Shown here: positions 22,525 to 34,259 of the stretch, one piece after another
How positions within the stretch are numbered: the stretch's first letter is position 1
How the letters are laid out: every line of letters starts with the position of its first letter
Source: Chrysogorgia sp. JL179-B06
Taxonomy: Eukaryota > Cnidaria > Anthozoa > Scleralcyonacea > Chrysogorgiidae
DNA: 64,000 nt
Assembly: GCA_035772405.1 (NCBI GenBank)
Contig: JAYKKM010000047.1
Location: forward strand, 2,448,001 to 2,512,000
Direction: 5' to 3'
The notes under the pieces: generated by a model
What the model was told of the DNA's origin: nothing
Seen by the model: only the letters and a program-made list of their open reading frames with translations
The model's database searches: none
Program-made: the position numbers and the translations under genes

Positions 22525-22627
22525 TAATTAGTCGAAAATAGTTTATTACCAAGAAAATCTTTATTATCAATCATATAACTAAGTAGCCTTCGACTTAAGA
22601 AACATTGTACCTTAGGCTCCTCAGAAA

Positions 22628-25600
22628 ATGTCGATTTTGGTGAAGCTGTTCCTAGCCATTCAATTGTATTTGATTATCAATGTGGCCAGTGTGAAATGTG
22701 TTTGTCCAGGTAAGGGGTTTCATAGCGTGGTCAAAGTAAGCTTGTTGAAAATTCTCTAGTTGCGATTTCTTATAACCTCCCTATTTTGTGTATTGATTAA
22801 CGAAGAGAAATTACTAGCGTATATATAACATTTTTGCATTGCTAATTCTGTAGCCACATATTGGACAGATTGGCTTGACCGAGACGACCCATCGGGGACC
22901 AGAGATTCTGAGAGTTACGATGCTTTCACAACTGTGAGTTGCTGATAGAATATGTTTGAATTGAATCTGTATAGAATATATCGTATGTATATGTTATAGA
23001 CTTGGTACATTATTTTAGCTACAAAACTATCACTGGTTGACTAAAAGATTATGCGTTTAATTCCTCCTTCCCCTATACTCTCAAATACCTTTGGCGTATA
23101 TTTTTAGTAAGAATAAATGATAAATCGTTGAATTATTAATTTTATCGTAAATGTTAGTGTGGATTGGAAAACTTTAACATAATTTTCCCTCAAATATCAA
23201 GACAATATATGGATGCGCTCCCCCCAACCCCCTCCCCGCCCCGCTCCCAAACGACTTCGCAAGGACGTTTGTCTGAAAATCTTTGTCGTCTGTTGGAAAA
23301 TTTGAGTGGTTGGGACTTGGGAAAGTTGTTGATTGTAACAGGATTAACGTTAACCTGTTATAAATTGAACTTAATAGTTTTGCAGTGTTGATATATAGAG
23401 CATGTGATACATCAAGATAGAATTAAAATGTCGGATCTTGTGAATTGAATCTTGTGAATCAAGTATAGAGCAACAGAACATTTTACACCAATTTTACTCT
23501 GACGACATTTCTTCGTGAAATGGTGGTGCTTGAGTACAAGAACGTGCATGCTCTTCTCAATGCGTGGGAGTTTGGAGAAGGCGAATCTGAAGATCGTTTT
23601 ATTATTTTTAATGAAGTACAACTTGACGGCTCAATTTCAAAACCTTGTAACGCTTTTGAAACTCTGCCTCTCCTTACTCGTTTCATCAGCACGCGATGAG
23701 CTTAAAGCGTTTAAGACGTACTTGAGAAGAACGATGTCCGAAAAAGCGACTCTCAAACCTCGGCATGCATCTCAATAAATCGAGAACTTAATCGCAGATT
23801 AAAATAACGTTTCATATGTTCTAAAACTTGACTTGTTTCCATGTTATTATGGCAATACATTTACGCCCGGAAAATCTATAGCTAAAATGGAGAATTTGTT
23901 TCATAAGTTTCTATTAGACAACTTCAAAAAACATTTTTTTAATTCGAAAACCAGAAGAATATTTCAATGACTTACGTAGACAAATTGTATCTAGGTATAT
24001 TATAGGTACTGTACTACAAATAGGCAGAAAAGTACGACTAATTTCTTAATGAATGTATGAATGAAACATGTTTATGGCAACGCCTCTATTTGACAACTGT
24101 GATATGACAACATACATATGACCACGCGTATTTTTTACCACACCCATTTTCACCACGCCGATTTCCCGGGAAAATTTGGATGCCTACCCCCCGCACACAA
24201 AAAGTCCTAGGAACGCCACTGACAGGCTTGTATTTGCGTTCGACGGAAGGAGAACGCATTATAGCCTTGCATGTCATTGGCGACTGTGCTTTACAGGCAA
24301 AAGAAATTGATCAACATTTTTTGGGAAATTTACCCTTTTTGAATAAATTATACCCTTTTTGAAAAAATGATGGCATTAGTATTAAAGCGTATCCCGTATC
24401 TTCACCTGAAATCCTCCTTTCCTCGTAGCGCATTCTTAATAGCGTATTAGGTCAGTTATTCAACAATGTTCTGAAGAAAGTTCGTTCAATAATAACAATG
24501 AATAATCACTACAATGTTGTTGAGAACATAGAGATCATAAATAAAATATTTGGACCTGATTTCAGTCATCTGTGGGGAACCAATTGAAGGATGCCATCTT
24601 GGATAAATTGGGAGGAAATTTTATATTTAAATTTCATATTGAAGCAATCACTTTGATCTTTTACTCATCAGAAAGTGGTCCAAGTTAGCTTTATCGCCAA
24701 ATAGTGAAAAAGAAACGTTAAAATAGTAGAATTTACGATTCCTTGTTTTGGACCTCGAGGTTATGGCGGCTGGAACCAAGAATGTTTTGCCCTCCAATTT
24801 GCTTCAGTTGCCACCAATTCGCCCAGTTGCCGCTATCGATATTTAGCATTTCTGATTTGGTTCTCATTTTGCAACTTTGGTTTTTGTTGCTCATACACTT
24901 ATAGCATAATATATGAATAGATTTATTAGCTTTATTATATTCATAATTCGTTATAACATAATTTTATGTTTATTAACCAATCTTCATTTGCTGGCCCACA
25001 TGTGTCGAACGCACTTACATAATATTTGATTGCTCCTGGTAATATTGTAGTAGATTGTCTTATTTAGTGAGCTTATTAAAACAATCTAAAAATGCACCGT
25101 CTTTATTAAGGAGTTATTGGAGTGAATTCTTGTCTATACAATACGAGTTATATTAGAAGATGGTGCAACAGCTAGTTATATTGCAACACCAGGTGATAAA
25201 TCGTTATTAAAAGTTTGATAAGCACCGAATTAAAATTGATGAAATTAAACAATTGATACAAACAGCATTCATTTGTATCGGAAAAAATTAACGAGTTATT
25301 AAGAGGCAGGTGTCCAAAATGGAAATAACTATCACTCAAATAATACAAATACCACATGTGAATAAAGTAATGAGGGAGATGATCTTCGAGTTATAGCCTT
25401 ATAGCTGTTCTAAATTTGTGTATCTAGCAGCGGTTAATAACTTCTTCAATAGAAATTTTCAAACTGCGATAAAAACATTTATTGTTTTCAAAGAATTCGT
25501 ATAGAATACGAATGGGCCAATAAAATGCAAGAATGGCCCATTCGATAGCCGTATTTGCAAGACAAACCACTGCGAATCATAATTAAAGTTGGGGAAATTC

Positions 25601-25769
25601 GGCTATCATCTTCCTCTTCTAAATACTGATTAAATATTAATTATTTTGAATTTTCTTCATGAATTATTATTAATGTTGTGAGAATAATATTTAAAGTCCA
25701 TCCACCGAATAGGGACATAATTATCATAATTATAATAAATATAAATATAATATAAATAATAATATAATA

Positions 25770-25804
<35 letters not shown>

Positions 25805-25964
25805 TAATATAATATAAATATAAAAATAATAATATTCATAATTATCCTCTTAATTACTAATATGTAATCATATCTATATCTTATTATCTTTTATTCACTT
25901 ATTTCATTTATATCACACAGGGCCCATTGAAAAACACTTCGGTGACATGGGCTCCCTGTTTAAA

Positions 25965-26012
<48 letters not shown>

Positions 26013-27123
26013 TATTATAGTTATCACCGGTAACAAATTATTCAGATTTTCAACAATTTACTGGTCATGATTTTTGTTTGTTTTTTAGCCACCTTGTGAT
26101 TCTGGATACAATCCAGTCGGTGCAGATTGCAGAGTTAGAGGAAGTAAAATAGCTTGGTACTTAGCCAACAAAGTGATCTCCCCTAACTACGACTGTAATT
26201 CAAATGGAATTGTATGTGTAAACAGTGATCAGCCGGAATGCCACAACAACAACGTATGTTGCCCAGATTACGAAATCAGGTTCTTATGTTATCAACGTAA
26301 GTATATATTGGAGATATTAATTCATGTAATTTTAATATTAGTTGTGTGAATGTGTGCAGTTGGTGTGAGAAATGATATAATGAATATGTGATTGATATTT
26401 ACTAATACTAAAAAGTAAATACTCAATAATATACACAATATTTGTTTTTCAAAAACAAATGATTCGGTGTATAGTAAATTGGACAATGTAATGTGTAGTG
26501 CTAACTGGTACATTTACCCACGATTCTTTCGAATATCGATCTCAAAATATGTCGAAACAAGATCTCCCTGGAACGCAGCGATTTATATATATTACAAGTA
26601 ATATCACTCGATTAATTAAACTGCATCAGGATTTATCGTGACCAACCCGGGACTGTAATAGTTGCGAAAAAACAACATCAAGCCCTATATGCTAGTGCAT
26701 TGCTCTGACCAGTGAGTTACGGAGGCCGTTGCCGAGAGCCTATAGTTGTCACGAGATATAATGGTGGTAATGCCAATATATAGAATTGGGTATATTACCA
26801 GTAACATTTAGCATTTCACTCGATTAAACTGTATGTTCTAAAGATATGTTGTTTGAAGCTTAGCATGGAGTCGCTATATCTAATTGATAATAATTTGTGA
26901 AAACATCAATGTTTTTATTTTTTATTTACTGAACTTTTGTCCCATGCGCCTGGGACATTATCCGAGCTTTACTGAACGGACGTTGCATACATGCATGATA
27001 AAAGCTCAGACGCAATAAAATCTTAGAAACATTGATGTTTATTAAAATACAGCTATTTATATTAATGAATCCGTCATATATTTTTAAACTGTTTTTATAT
27101 ATTTTTGTTTTAATACAGCCTGA
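22628..27123 (+). CDS. Secreted WxxW/CysD-type protein, copy 3
   Basis: Exons 22628-22709, 22854-22933, 26089-26296 and 27119-27123. The protein is identical to copy 2 (Arg44, Ser48). The only coding change noticed in exon 3 is silent, TGC for TGT in the Cys111-Cys112 pair. All splice sites are intact. Protein identity with copy 2, together with near-identical introns, points to very recent duplication or gene conversion between units 2 and 3. Confidence 0.85.
23515..23778 (+). pseudogene. hAT transposase relic in intron 2, unit 3
   Basis: As in the other units, but with one extra A in the run after the ATGTCCG word, which shifts the frame inside TMSEK. This confirms that the relic is not under selection as a protein. 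Confidence 0.4.
25917..26019 (+). repeat. Hairpin plus (ATT)n tail in intron 2, unit 3
   Basis: Same hairpin and tract as in unit 1. Confidence 0.5.
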
Positions 27124-27225
27124 AGAGATGTGAAGAACGAATGCCAGACAACACATTTTTAGACGTAAAATTACGATTAGACGTAAATTTTTTTTGATAA
27201 ATATGGCATGTTATTTTGAAAGTTG

Positions 27226-27231
27226 AATAAA
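27226..27231 (+). terminator. Poly(A) signal of gene copy 3
   Basis: AATAAA 103 bases after the stop, T-rich element downstream. Confidence 0.7.
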
Positions 27232-27312
27232 ACACGTTGTCTTTTCTCTTGTTTCTTTGATATCTCAATTATATAATAAGAAGAACATATAGCTTGAGTC
27301 GTAAAATTAAAT

Positions 27313-27741
27313 GCTTGCGCAATCGACTGCTCCGCACCCAGGCCACCACCAACCTTGAGGTCCTCGAGGCATTCTACCCTAACACTCAGCTCAAATCCTG
27401 ATAAGTAACCCTTCGAGACTGTGGCCGGAGTCCGAGTTACCCATGTATTTCTGCCTTTTCATGGATTAGGTTATGAGAGAATTGGAGTGCGCCCGTGCAA
27501 CCGGCCTATCGGACTTCAAGTTCAAATATCGTGTTCCGATCCATGCAACCGACCGCAGAGAACGCGCTGAGCACCCCGTTGAAGGCGATCTTGAGCTCCT
27601 TGGGTTGCCTTCGCCGACGACGTGCTACTCTGTTTTGAATCGGCTGATGACCTTCGCCGCGGGCTCCTATTTCTGGTTGAACTCTTGGACGACTTCGATT
27701 TACACATTAACCAGTCCTCTGGTTCCCAGTTCCGTATAATT
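27313..27741. other. GC-rich segment of unknown origin, unit 3
   Basis: Same as in unit 2; open frames on both strands, no recognised family. Confidence 0.4.
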
Positions 27742-28018
27742 ACTCGGACTACCTGTGGTAGCGCGAGTCTAGGTTTCGACTCTGTTTTTTTGGCAATGTC
27801 GCGAAATGGCAATTATTGCGTCGTCCCGTCAGGCTTTGCGAAACTGGGCGAGTCGTTATAGTTAAACGTATTCATAGTATATTATGCTGATCTTCACGTG
27901 TGCTTTCTCTCTGCTTCCCTGATCGTTCGATCAAGTTGTCCACAGTTATTACTCGGGCTACTGTGGTAGCCGAGTCTAGGTTTCGCCTCTGTTTATTATT
28001 TTTATTATTTTTATTATT
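27742..28018 (+). repeat. ACTCGG hairpin repeats, unit 3
   Basis: Two hairpins arranged as in unit 1. Confidence 0.55.
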
Positions 28019-28675
28019 ACTTGGGCCACCTGTGGCACAAGTATTAGAATGGCGTTTTTATTTTTTTTTGCGTCGCGAGATTTTTCCGAATCACGAGATT
28101 TTCCCGCGAGATTTTTTGAGGCTAGTATTAAAACATGCAGCTCTGAGTCTGTTTACGGTTTATATTACCTGTATAATATTACCTAAAGGAACGTGTGTTA
28201 TGTACTTGAACTCCGTAATTCCAAATCTGTTTTCAGAATTGAAATCGAGTAAATATTTACCGCGAGATAACGATAAATCAAAAATCTACGACGAAGCGAT
28301 CGACTTCCGATTGTCGATCATCAACAGGTTTTTACGACGGGTATTCACGTTCGTAATATAATAGACAAGTATGTTATGTATTTGGACTCGGTAATTCCAA
28401 ATCTGTTTCCACAATTGAAATCGGTTAAATATTGACCGAGATAACGTACAAAATCTACGATGAACATCCTTTTCAGAGTTGTGAACATGGCGTGCGAGGT
28501 CTGGGGACCATGTGACAACTGACAAGTGCGTTGCGTGCTTCTTTCTTTCTTTCGGCGATTCGAAGCGAAGACTGTGTTCTTACCTCCTTGCTTGGAAGTA
28601 CTTGAGATCAGTTATTCCGTATACCATCTCCACAGGCAATATGCGCGCCATGTCCCAGTAAAAGTAGGCCCAAGT
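28019..28675 (+). mobile_element. ACTTGGGCC-ended element, unit 3
   Basis: Both inverted ends intact. It carries the changes shared with unit 4 (AAAGGAACG and CTCCGTAATTCC). Confidence 0.5.
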
Positions 28676-29477
28676 TAACGCCTAGCGGGCGTCTTGTTAC
28701 TCGGGCCTCCCCCTGTGGGGGGGAGCACGAGTTGTTTATTTGGCAATGTCGCGAAATGGCAATTCTTGCATCATCCCACTTGGGACTGGGTACGAGATCG
28801 ATCTGAACCACTGCATATATTTATGCGCCATTGTCATATTTTTAATATTCATCTGGTTACCTTTCCTCGAGTGTTCTTCACTGAAAATATTTGATGTGGC
28901 TGGCAGTATCTTGATCTCACGATGCTTACAATCGCACACGCCGATCGCCGAAGACCTACGGCTACACTAAAAGATAACGAGCGATTTAGACACGGTTAGT
29001 GCCCTCGATAACCGACGCTGATGTGTACTCGATTAAACCTATGTTTAACAATTTAATATGAAACTCAACGTATGAATGCTTTTTGAAAATATGTTAACTG
29101 TTCTGAGGTAACTGTAATATTTTTATAAACTTTGTTGCCTGTATTGTTTATTGTTATCATGTTATGTTATACAAAATAAGGTCGCGATGCTATAGTTTAT
29201 TGTTTCACATATACCAAGTACTATTATTAAAGTATGCAATGTTGCTATCGAATTTTACCCTGTTTCACTTATATTGATATTGATATTTTACCTGTAATTA
29301 GCTTAAATGGGCTCCAAAATGTTCTGGGTTATCAGTAAGTTTGTATCGATTGTTCATATTATATGCGAATGCTTACAAATGAACGTACAGACTAGAGTAT
29401 ATAAATCTCTGACACTCATTGTTGCCATTGAGTAACCCTGTTTCACTCGATATTTTACCTGTAAGATTAAATTCTCA
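28676..29477 (+). repeat. Truncated type-L repeat, unit 3
   Basis: Lacks about a dozen bases after the C/G-armed hairpin (CTTAAAAAGGGCTC is missing) and some near ACCGTACACTG. It keeps CTTTCCTCGAG, which units 1 and 2 have lost. No gene seen. Confidence 0.55.
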
Positions 29478-29652
29478 ATGCGCCAACTCTTACAATGACA
29501 CAAATTTCCGGATATTGGCTAAGTGTCGCTCGCCTTTCAACTGAAGGTGTTGGGAATCTATTTACATCAAGCTTGTGCAGACAAAAGAAATTTATTTTTA
29601 AAACCTCGTTATTTTAGGAACACTGTCATGATGCCTTTGCATCTGTCGTGAT
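29478..29652 (+). pseudogene. PLE C-terminal remnant, unit 3'
   Basis: Same remnant as in units 2 and 3, with one extra G in GTGTTGGGAATC. Confidence 0.6.
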
Positions 29653-30230
29653 ACAAGTTAACTTATGTTTTTTTCTTTAGCAGAAGTAGTCTGTCGAAAT
29701 GCATCGTGCTCTTTATTTTAAAGCCTATTTATTTTCTCTATCTTTAAATAGTTCTTCTAAGAACTCATTTCTCTTTCCCATCTTTTGCTACAACATCACG
29801 CCATTAATAGATTTTGGTAAATGTGATTACATATTATACATATTGTCGTGTATAATAATTATATTTATTAGTAGTGTTTTCAAACAGTTCTTGTAAGAAC
29901 TATATTTACCATTTCACCATGGTTTCGACGTACTTTAAAGCTTTTAATTTTATGTACGTTTATTCGATTAGACACCATTTGTAATTGCAGCTGATCAAGA
30001 TTATGAACGGAATTTCTTCGAACAAAGTAGATGTGTCTCTTTTGCGCTTTTGATATTCTGTGCCAGAATAATTGTAGGGTTGAGTTAATAAATGGTATTT
30101 CCGATCGCAGCAGCGACTCCGCCTACGACGATGCTATCTTTTATGTTACGTCATTTAAAAATGCAAAGCATGCACTTGGTGAACCAACAACAGATTCATA
30201 AAAAATGATATTTTATGAGTAGGACGTACC

Positions 30231-31571
30231 ATAGTCAATCAGGATATGGTCTGAATACTCGGCAATCTTCGAAGAGGTTAACATTTTTAAACAAATGAGC
30301 TGCGATTTATGTTGGACGGTAACTCACCGTGCACAAAAACACTTTGTTTTAGGTTTATTAATATTCAAACAGCACGGTTGAACGATTGAATCCAAACGTT
30401 GCTATTGGATGATTGCTTCATACCAAAAATACAATGTATTCACTAACCGTCGCCGTGCACAAATTTGCATGTATATCGAGTCGCTTCTATCGTGAGAGGC
30501 TTGCAGGTACTAACTTGTAGCAAACGAAATTGTCTTCTTAATGGTTGAGAATTTTCTCTTATAGCATGACATATCCTGTTTCTCATGAGCGGGTGAAATG
30601 GAATAAAATATCAATTAAAACAATCAGCATTTTCATTATAGATATGAATAAAAAACTATAAAGTCTTGACGAAGGGCCTTCGCTCCAAACGTTAAATAGA
30701 CCTGCCTCCAGGGGCGTAGGAAGCAGGGGGGCCGGGGGGGCCGCGGCCCCCCCAATATTATAAAAGGGGGGTGCTGGAATAGCTTTCGGCCCCCCCAAAA
30801 ATAATTGCATTTGAAAGAAAAATTGCAGCAAAAAAATTGAATTCGAAAGTAGAAGTATTTGAAATTGTATATTAATCGAAAAGTATGAATGTATGATGTT
30901 TCAGACAAGTTGGAAAACAACATATTTCTATTAATGTTCTGTTAAACTGTCATATAGAAGTAATTAAAAAAATAATCACAATATCTTTGCATGTTAACCC
31001 GAGTGTTTTACTAAACTAAAGTACTAATATTTCTCTAGTTTACGCAGCCCTACTCTAGTTGGCTTTCTTTTTTAACTAAACAGAAGGGCGGAAATCGCAG
31101 AATGATTGAGGCCAATCACCGCTCCGAATGCAGGAAATGCCATTTGCGGGAATCTAGATTTCAAAAATTTTCGGGGCGGCATACCCACCCTCCTAGAAAT
31201 TCGAGCGCCGTATTAATTTTCATGACCTGCACCCATTTGGGACTCAACGAAAATTTTGCTTTGGCCGGCCCCCCCAAGTTCACAAAGCTTCCTACGCCCC
31301 TGCCTGCCTCCAAACTCAACTGACCATAATGCATATACATATATAAATGCGTTTGACGATAGTCAATGGAGGTATGGTCTGGATCGAAACTCAACAAAAG
31401 TCTTTGTACTATCTTTTTGTTCTCATTAATGCAAATGTGTGCACGTTGACATTTAGTGATGTATTTTTGGAGTAATGAGCAATCATCCAATAGCAGCGTT
31501 TGGGTAAGAAATCGCAGCTTATTTGATTAACAATGTTAACCGCTTTGAAGATTGCCGAGTTTCCAGACTAT
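30231..31571. repeat. Inverted repeat enlarged by the hAT-type insertion, unit 3'
   Basis: Same left arm as elsewhere. The spacer is interrupted by the 594-bp insertion, and the right arm has lost about 30 bases next to CCAGACTATTGG. Confidence 0.5.
30709..31302. mobile_element. Non-autonomous hAT-type element with 8-bp target duplication
   Basis: The ends are CAGGGGCGTAGGAAGC and its exact complement GCTTCCTACGCCCCTG. The flanks are 8-bp direct repeats CCTGCCTC (30701-30708 and 31303-31310), which occur only once at the empty sites in full units. CAGGGGC-type ends plus an 8-bp duplication are standard for the hAT superfamily. Just inside the ends are G- and C-rich tracts that could form a long stem. 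No transposase frame. Internal frames such as 31102-31323 are not supported as genes. Confidence 0.9.
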
Positions 31572-31839
31572 TGGAAGATCAGCAAGATTATCTGACGATA
31601 ACCAGATTAAAGTGTTCTTTTATTATTTTTCTCTCCTGAATATGATGCTGGTAATGCTTGCTAAAAATGTTACGCGGGCCGCTTTGTTTTACAATACTGG
31701 ACATGTATTGTTTAAACAATTCATGTCACCCACTGAGAAACAGGATATTTCATATATAAGATAATAAGACAAAATAGTTATCAATCATAACTAAGTAGCC
31801 TTCGACTTAAGAAACATTGTACCTTAGGCTTCTCAGAAA

Positions 31840-31921
31840 ATGTCGATTTTGGTGAAGCTGTTCCTAGCCCTTCAATTGTATTTGATTATCAATGTGGCCA
31901 GTGTGAAATGTGCTTGTCCAG
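31840..31921 (+). pseudogene. Orphan exon 1 of the WxxW gene, unit 3'
   Basis: A complete first exon: start codon, 27 codons of signal peptide plus the CxC start of the domain (Leu11, Ala25), and an intact CCAG/GTAAGG donor. The following intron is lost after about 30 bases and replaced by PLE sequence from 31953. Read through without splicing, the frame stops at 31962, giving about 41 residues. The TATA-like box upstream (TATATAAGA, near 31754) is intact, so a chimeric transcript with PLE sequence is possible. Confidence 0.75.
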
Positions 31922-31952
31922 GTAAGGGTCATAGCGTGGGAAAAGTAAGCTT

Positions 31953-32622
31953 GGCAAGTTAAATTCGGATAAGTTGTTGGAACAAGATCTCAGCGAATTA
32001 AAAACCATTTTCTTAGCTAATGGCTACGCACGTCAATTACTTGATAAAATATTCATGTCTCGTCCTAATCTAGAACGTTTTTATCGACCTAACAAATGCC
32101 CAGTTTACTTAAAATTGCCGTGGATTGGTAAAATTTCCGAACAATTTGAGAAACAACTGAAGGTTACTATAGAAAATACTTTCTTATGTAGCCAATTAAG
32201 ATGCATTTTCTCAACTAGGACAATTTTGCCACGTACCCCTAAAGAAGTTTTACTTGCTTTTTCTTCAAGCTGGTTATCGCTACGTAGGAAGAACATCTCA
32301 AAGGTTAGGCGACAGAATGAAACAACATGTTCCTACTAACATACGCCGAAAAATTGTTCCGTACGCCAACAGCCAAGAAGACAATGCTGTCAAGACACGA
32401 TCATTAACTGTGATTCTCCTATTTCTCGACACCTCCTGTCAAATTCTCAATGCGCCAACTCTTACAATGACACAAATTTCCGGATATTGGCTAAGTGTCG
32501 CTCGCCTTTCAACTGAAGGTGTTGGAATCTATTTACATCAAGCTTGTGCAGACAAAAGGAATTTATTTTTAAAACCTCGTTATTTTAGGAACACTGTCAT
32601 GATGCCTTTGCGTCTGTCGTGA
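31953..32622 (+). pseudogene. PLE fragment C, RT thumb to GIY-YIG
   Basis: Starts inside the RT thumb region (SDKLLEQDLSELKTIF) directly after orphan exon 1. It has the GIY-YIG remnant RYVGRTSQRLGDRMKQH in a second frame near 32273-32323. Its sequence is diverged from PLE-A (ARQLL for AGQLL, PRTPKE for PRTPIE). The PLE C-terminus follows, so this copy forms the left border of unit 4. Confidence 0.8.
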
Positions 32623-33200
32623 TACAAGCTAACTTATGTTTTTTCTTTAGCAGAAGTAGTCTGTCGAAATGCATCGTGCTCTTTATTTTAAAGCCTATTT
32701 ATTTTCTCTATCTTTAAATAGTTCTTCTAAGAACTCATTTCTCTTTCCCATCTTTTGCTACAACATCACGCCATTAATAGATTTTGGTAAATGTGATTAC
32801 ATATTATACATATTGTCGTGTATAATAATTATATTTATTAGTAGTGTTTTCAAACAGTTCTTGTAAGAACTATATTTACCATTTCACCATGGTTTTGACG
32901 TATTTTAAAGCTTTTAATTTTATGTGCGTTTATTCGATTAGACACCATTTGTAATTGCAGCTGATAAAGATTATGAACGGAATTTCTTTGAACAAAGTAG
33001 ATGTGTCTCTTTTGCGCTTTGGATATTCTTTGCCAGAATAATTGTAGGGTTGAGTTAATAAATGGTATTTCCGATCGCAGCAGCGACTCCGCCTACGACG
33101 ATGCTATCTTTTATGTTACGTCATTTAAAAATGCAAAGCATGCACTTGGTGAACCAACAACAGGTTCATAAAAAATGATATTTTATGAGTAGGACGTACC

Positions 33201-33952
33201 ATAGTCAATCAGGATATGGTCTGAATACTCGGCAATCTTCGAAGAGGTTAACATTTTTAAACAAATGAGCTGCGATTTATGTTGGACGGTAACTCACCGT
33301 GCACAAAAACACTTTGTTTTAGGTTTATTAATATTCAAACAGCACGGTTGAACGATTGAATCCAAACGTTGCTATTGGATGATTGCTTCATACCAAAAAT
33401 ACAATGTATTCACTAACCGTCGCCGTGCACAAATTTGCATGTATATCGAGTCGCTTCTATCGTGAGAGGCTTGCAGGTACTAACTTGTAGCAAACGAAAT
33501 TGTCTTCTTAATGGTTGAGAATTTTCTCTTATAGCATGACATATCCTGTTTCTCATGAGCGGGTGAAATGGAATAAAATATCTATTAAAACAATCAGCAT
33601 TTTCATTATAGATATGAATAAAAAACTATAAAGTCTTGACGAAGGGCCTTCGCTCCAAACGTTAAATAGACCTGCCTCCAAACTCAAACCATAATGCATA
33701 TACATATATAAATGCGTTTGACCATAGTCAATAGAGGTATGGTCTGGATCGAAACTCAACAAAAGTCTTTGTACTCTATTTTTGTTCTCATTAATGCAAA
33801 TTTGTGCACGTTGACGTTTAGTGATGTATTTTTGGAGTAATGAAGCAATCATCCAATAGCAACGTTTGGGTAAGAAATCGCAGCTCATTTGATTAACAAT
33901 GTTAACCGCTTTGAAGATTGTAGAGTTTCCAGACTATATCTTGATTGACTAT
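33201..33952. repeat. Large imperfect inverted repeat, unit 4
   Basis: Same two arms as in unit 1, without the hAT-type insertion; the empty target CCTGCCTCC is visible near 33671. Confidence 0.55.
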
Positions 33953-34151
33953 TAACAAAGTAACCATGGAGGATCAGCAAAATTATCTGACGATAACTAG
34001 ATTAAAGTGTTATTTTGTTATTTTTCTCTCCTGCATATATGATGCTGGTAATGTTTGCTAAAAATGTTACGTGGGCCGCTTTGTTTTATAATACTTGACA
34101 TGTATTGTTTAAACAATTCATGTCACTCACTGAGAAACAGGATATTTCATG

Positions 34152-34158
34152 TATAAGA
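34152..34158 (+). promoter_or_regulatory. TATA-like box of gene 4
   Basis: TATAAGA, 108 bases before the start codon. Confidence 0.35.
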
Positions 34159-34259
34159 TAATTAGTCGAAAATAGTTTATTACCAAGAAAATCTTTATTA
34201 TCAATCATAACTAAGTAGCCTTCGACTTAAGAAACATTGTACCTTAGGCTCCTCAGAAA

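Larger units (their letters stand above)
20814..29477 (+). repeat. Tandem unit 3 (8.7 kb, complete)
   Basis: Close copy of unit 2 through the gene. Its downstream block shares private changes with unit 4 (AAAGGAACG for GAAGGAACG and CTCCGTAATTCC), which links units 3 and 4 in the duplication history. Confidence 0.9.
29478..32449 (+). repeat. Truncated tandem unit 3' (3.0 kb)
   Basis: Contains the PLE remnant, the palindrome pair, the inverted repeat interrupted by a hAT-type insertion, the TATA-like box and gene exon 1. It then jumps into PLE sequence, so exons 2-4 and everything downstream are missing. A near-identical unit recurs at 41078-44076. Confidence 0.85.
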
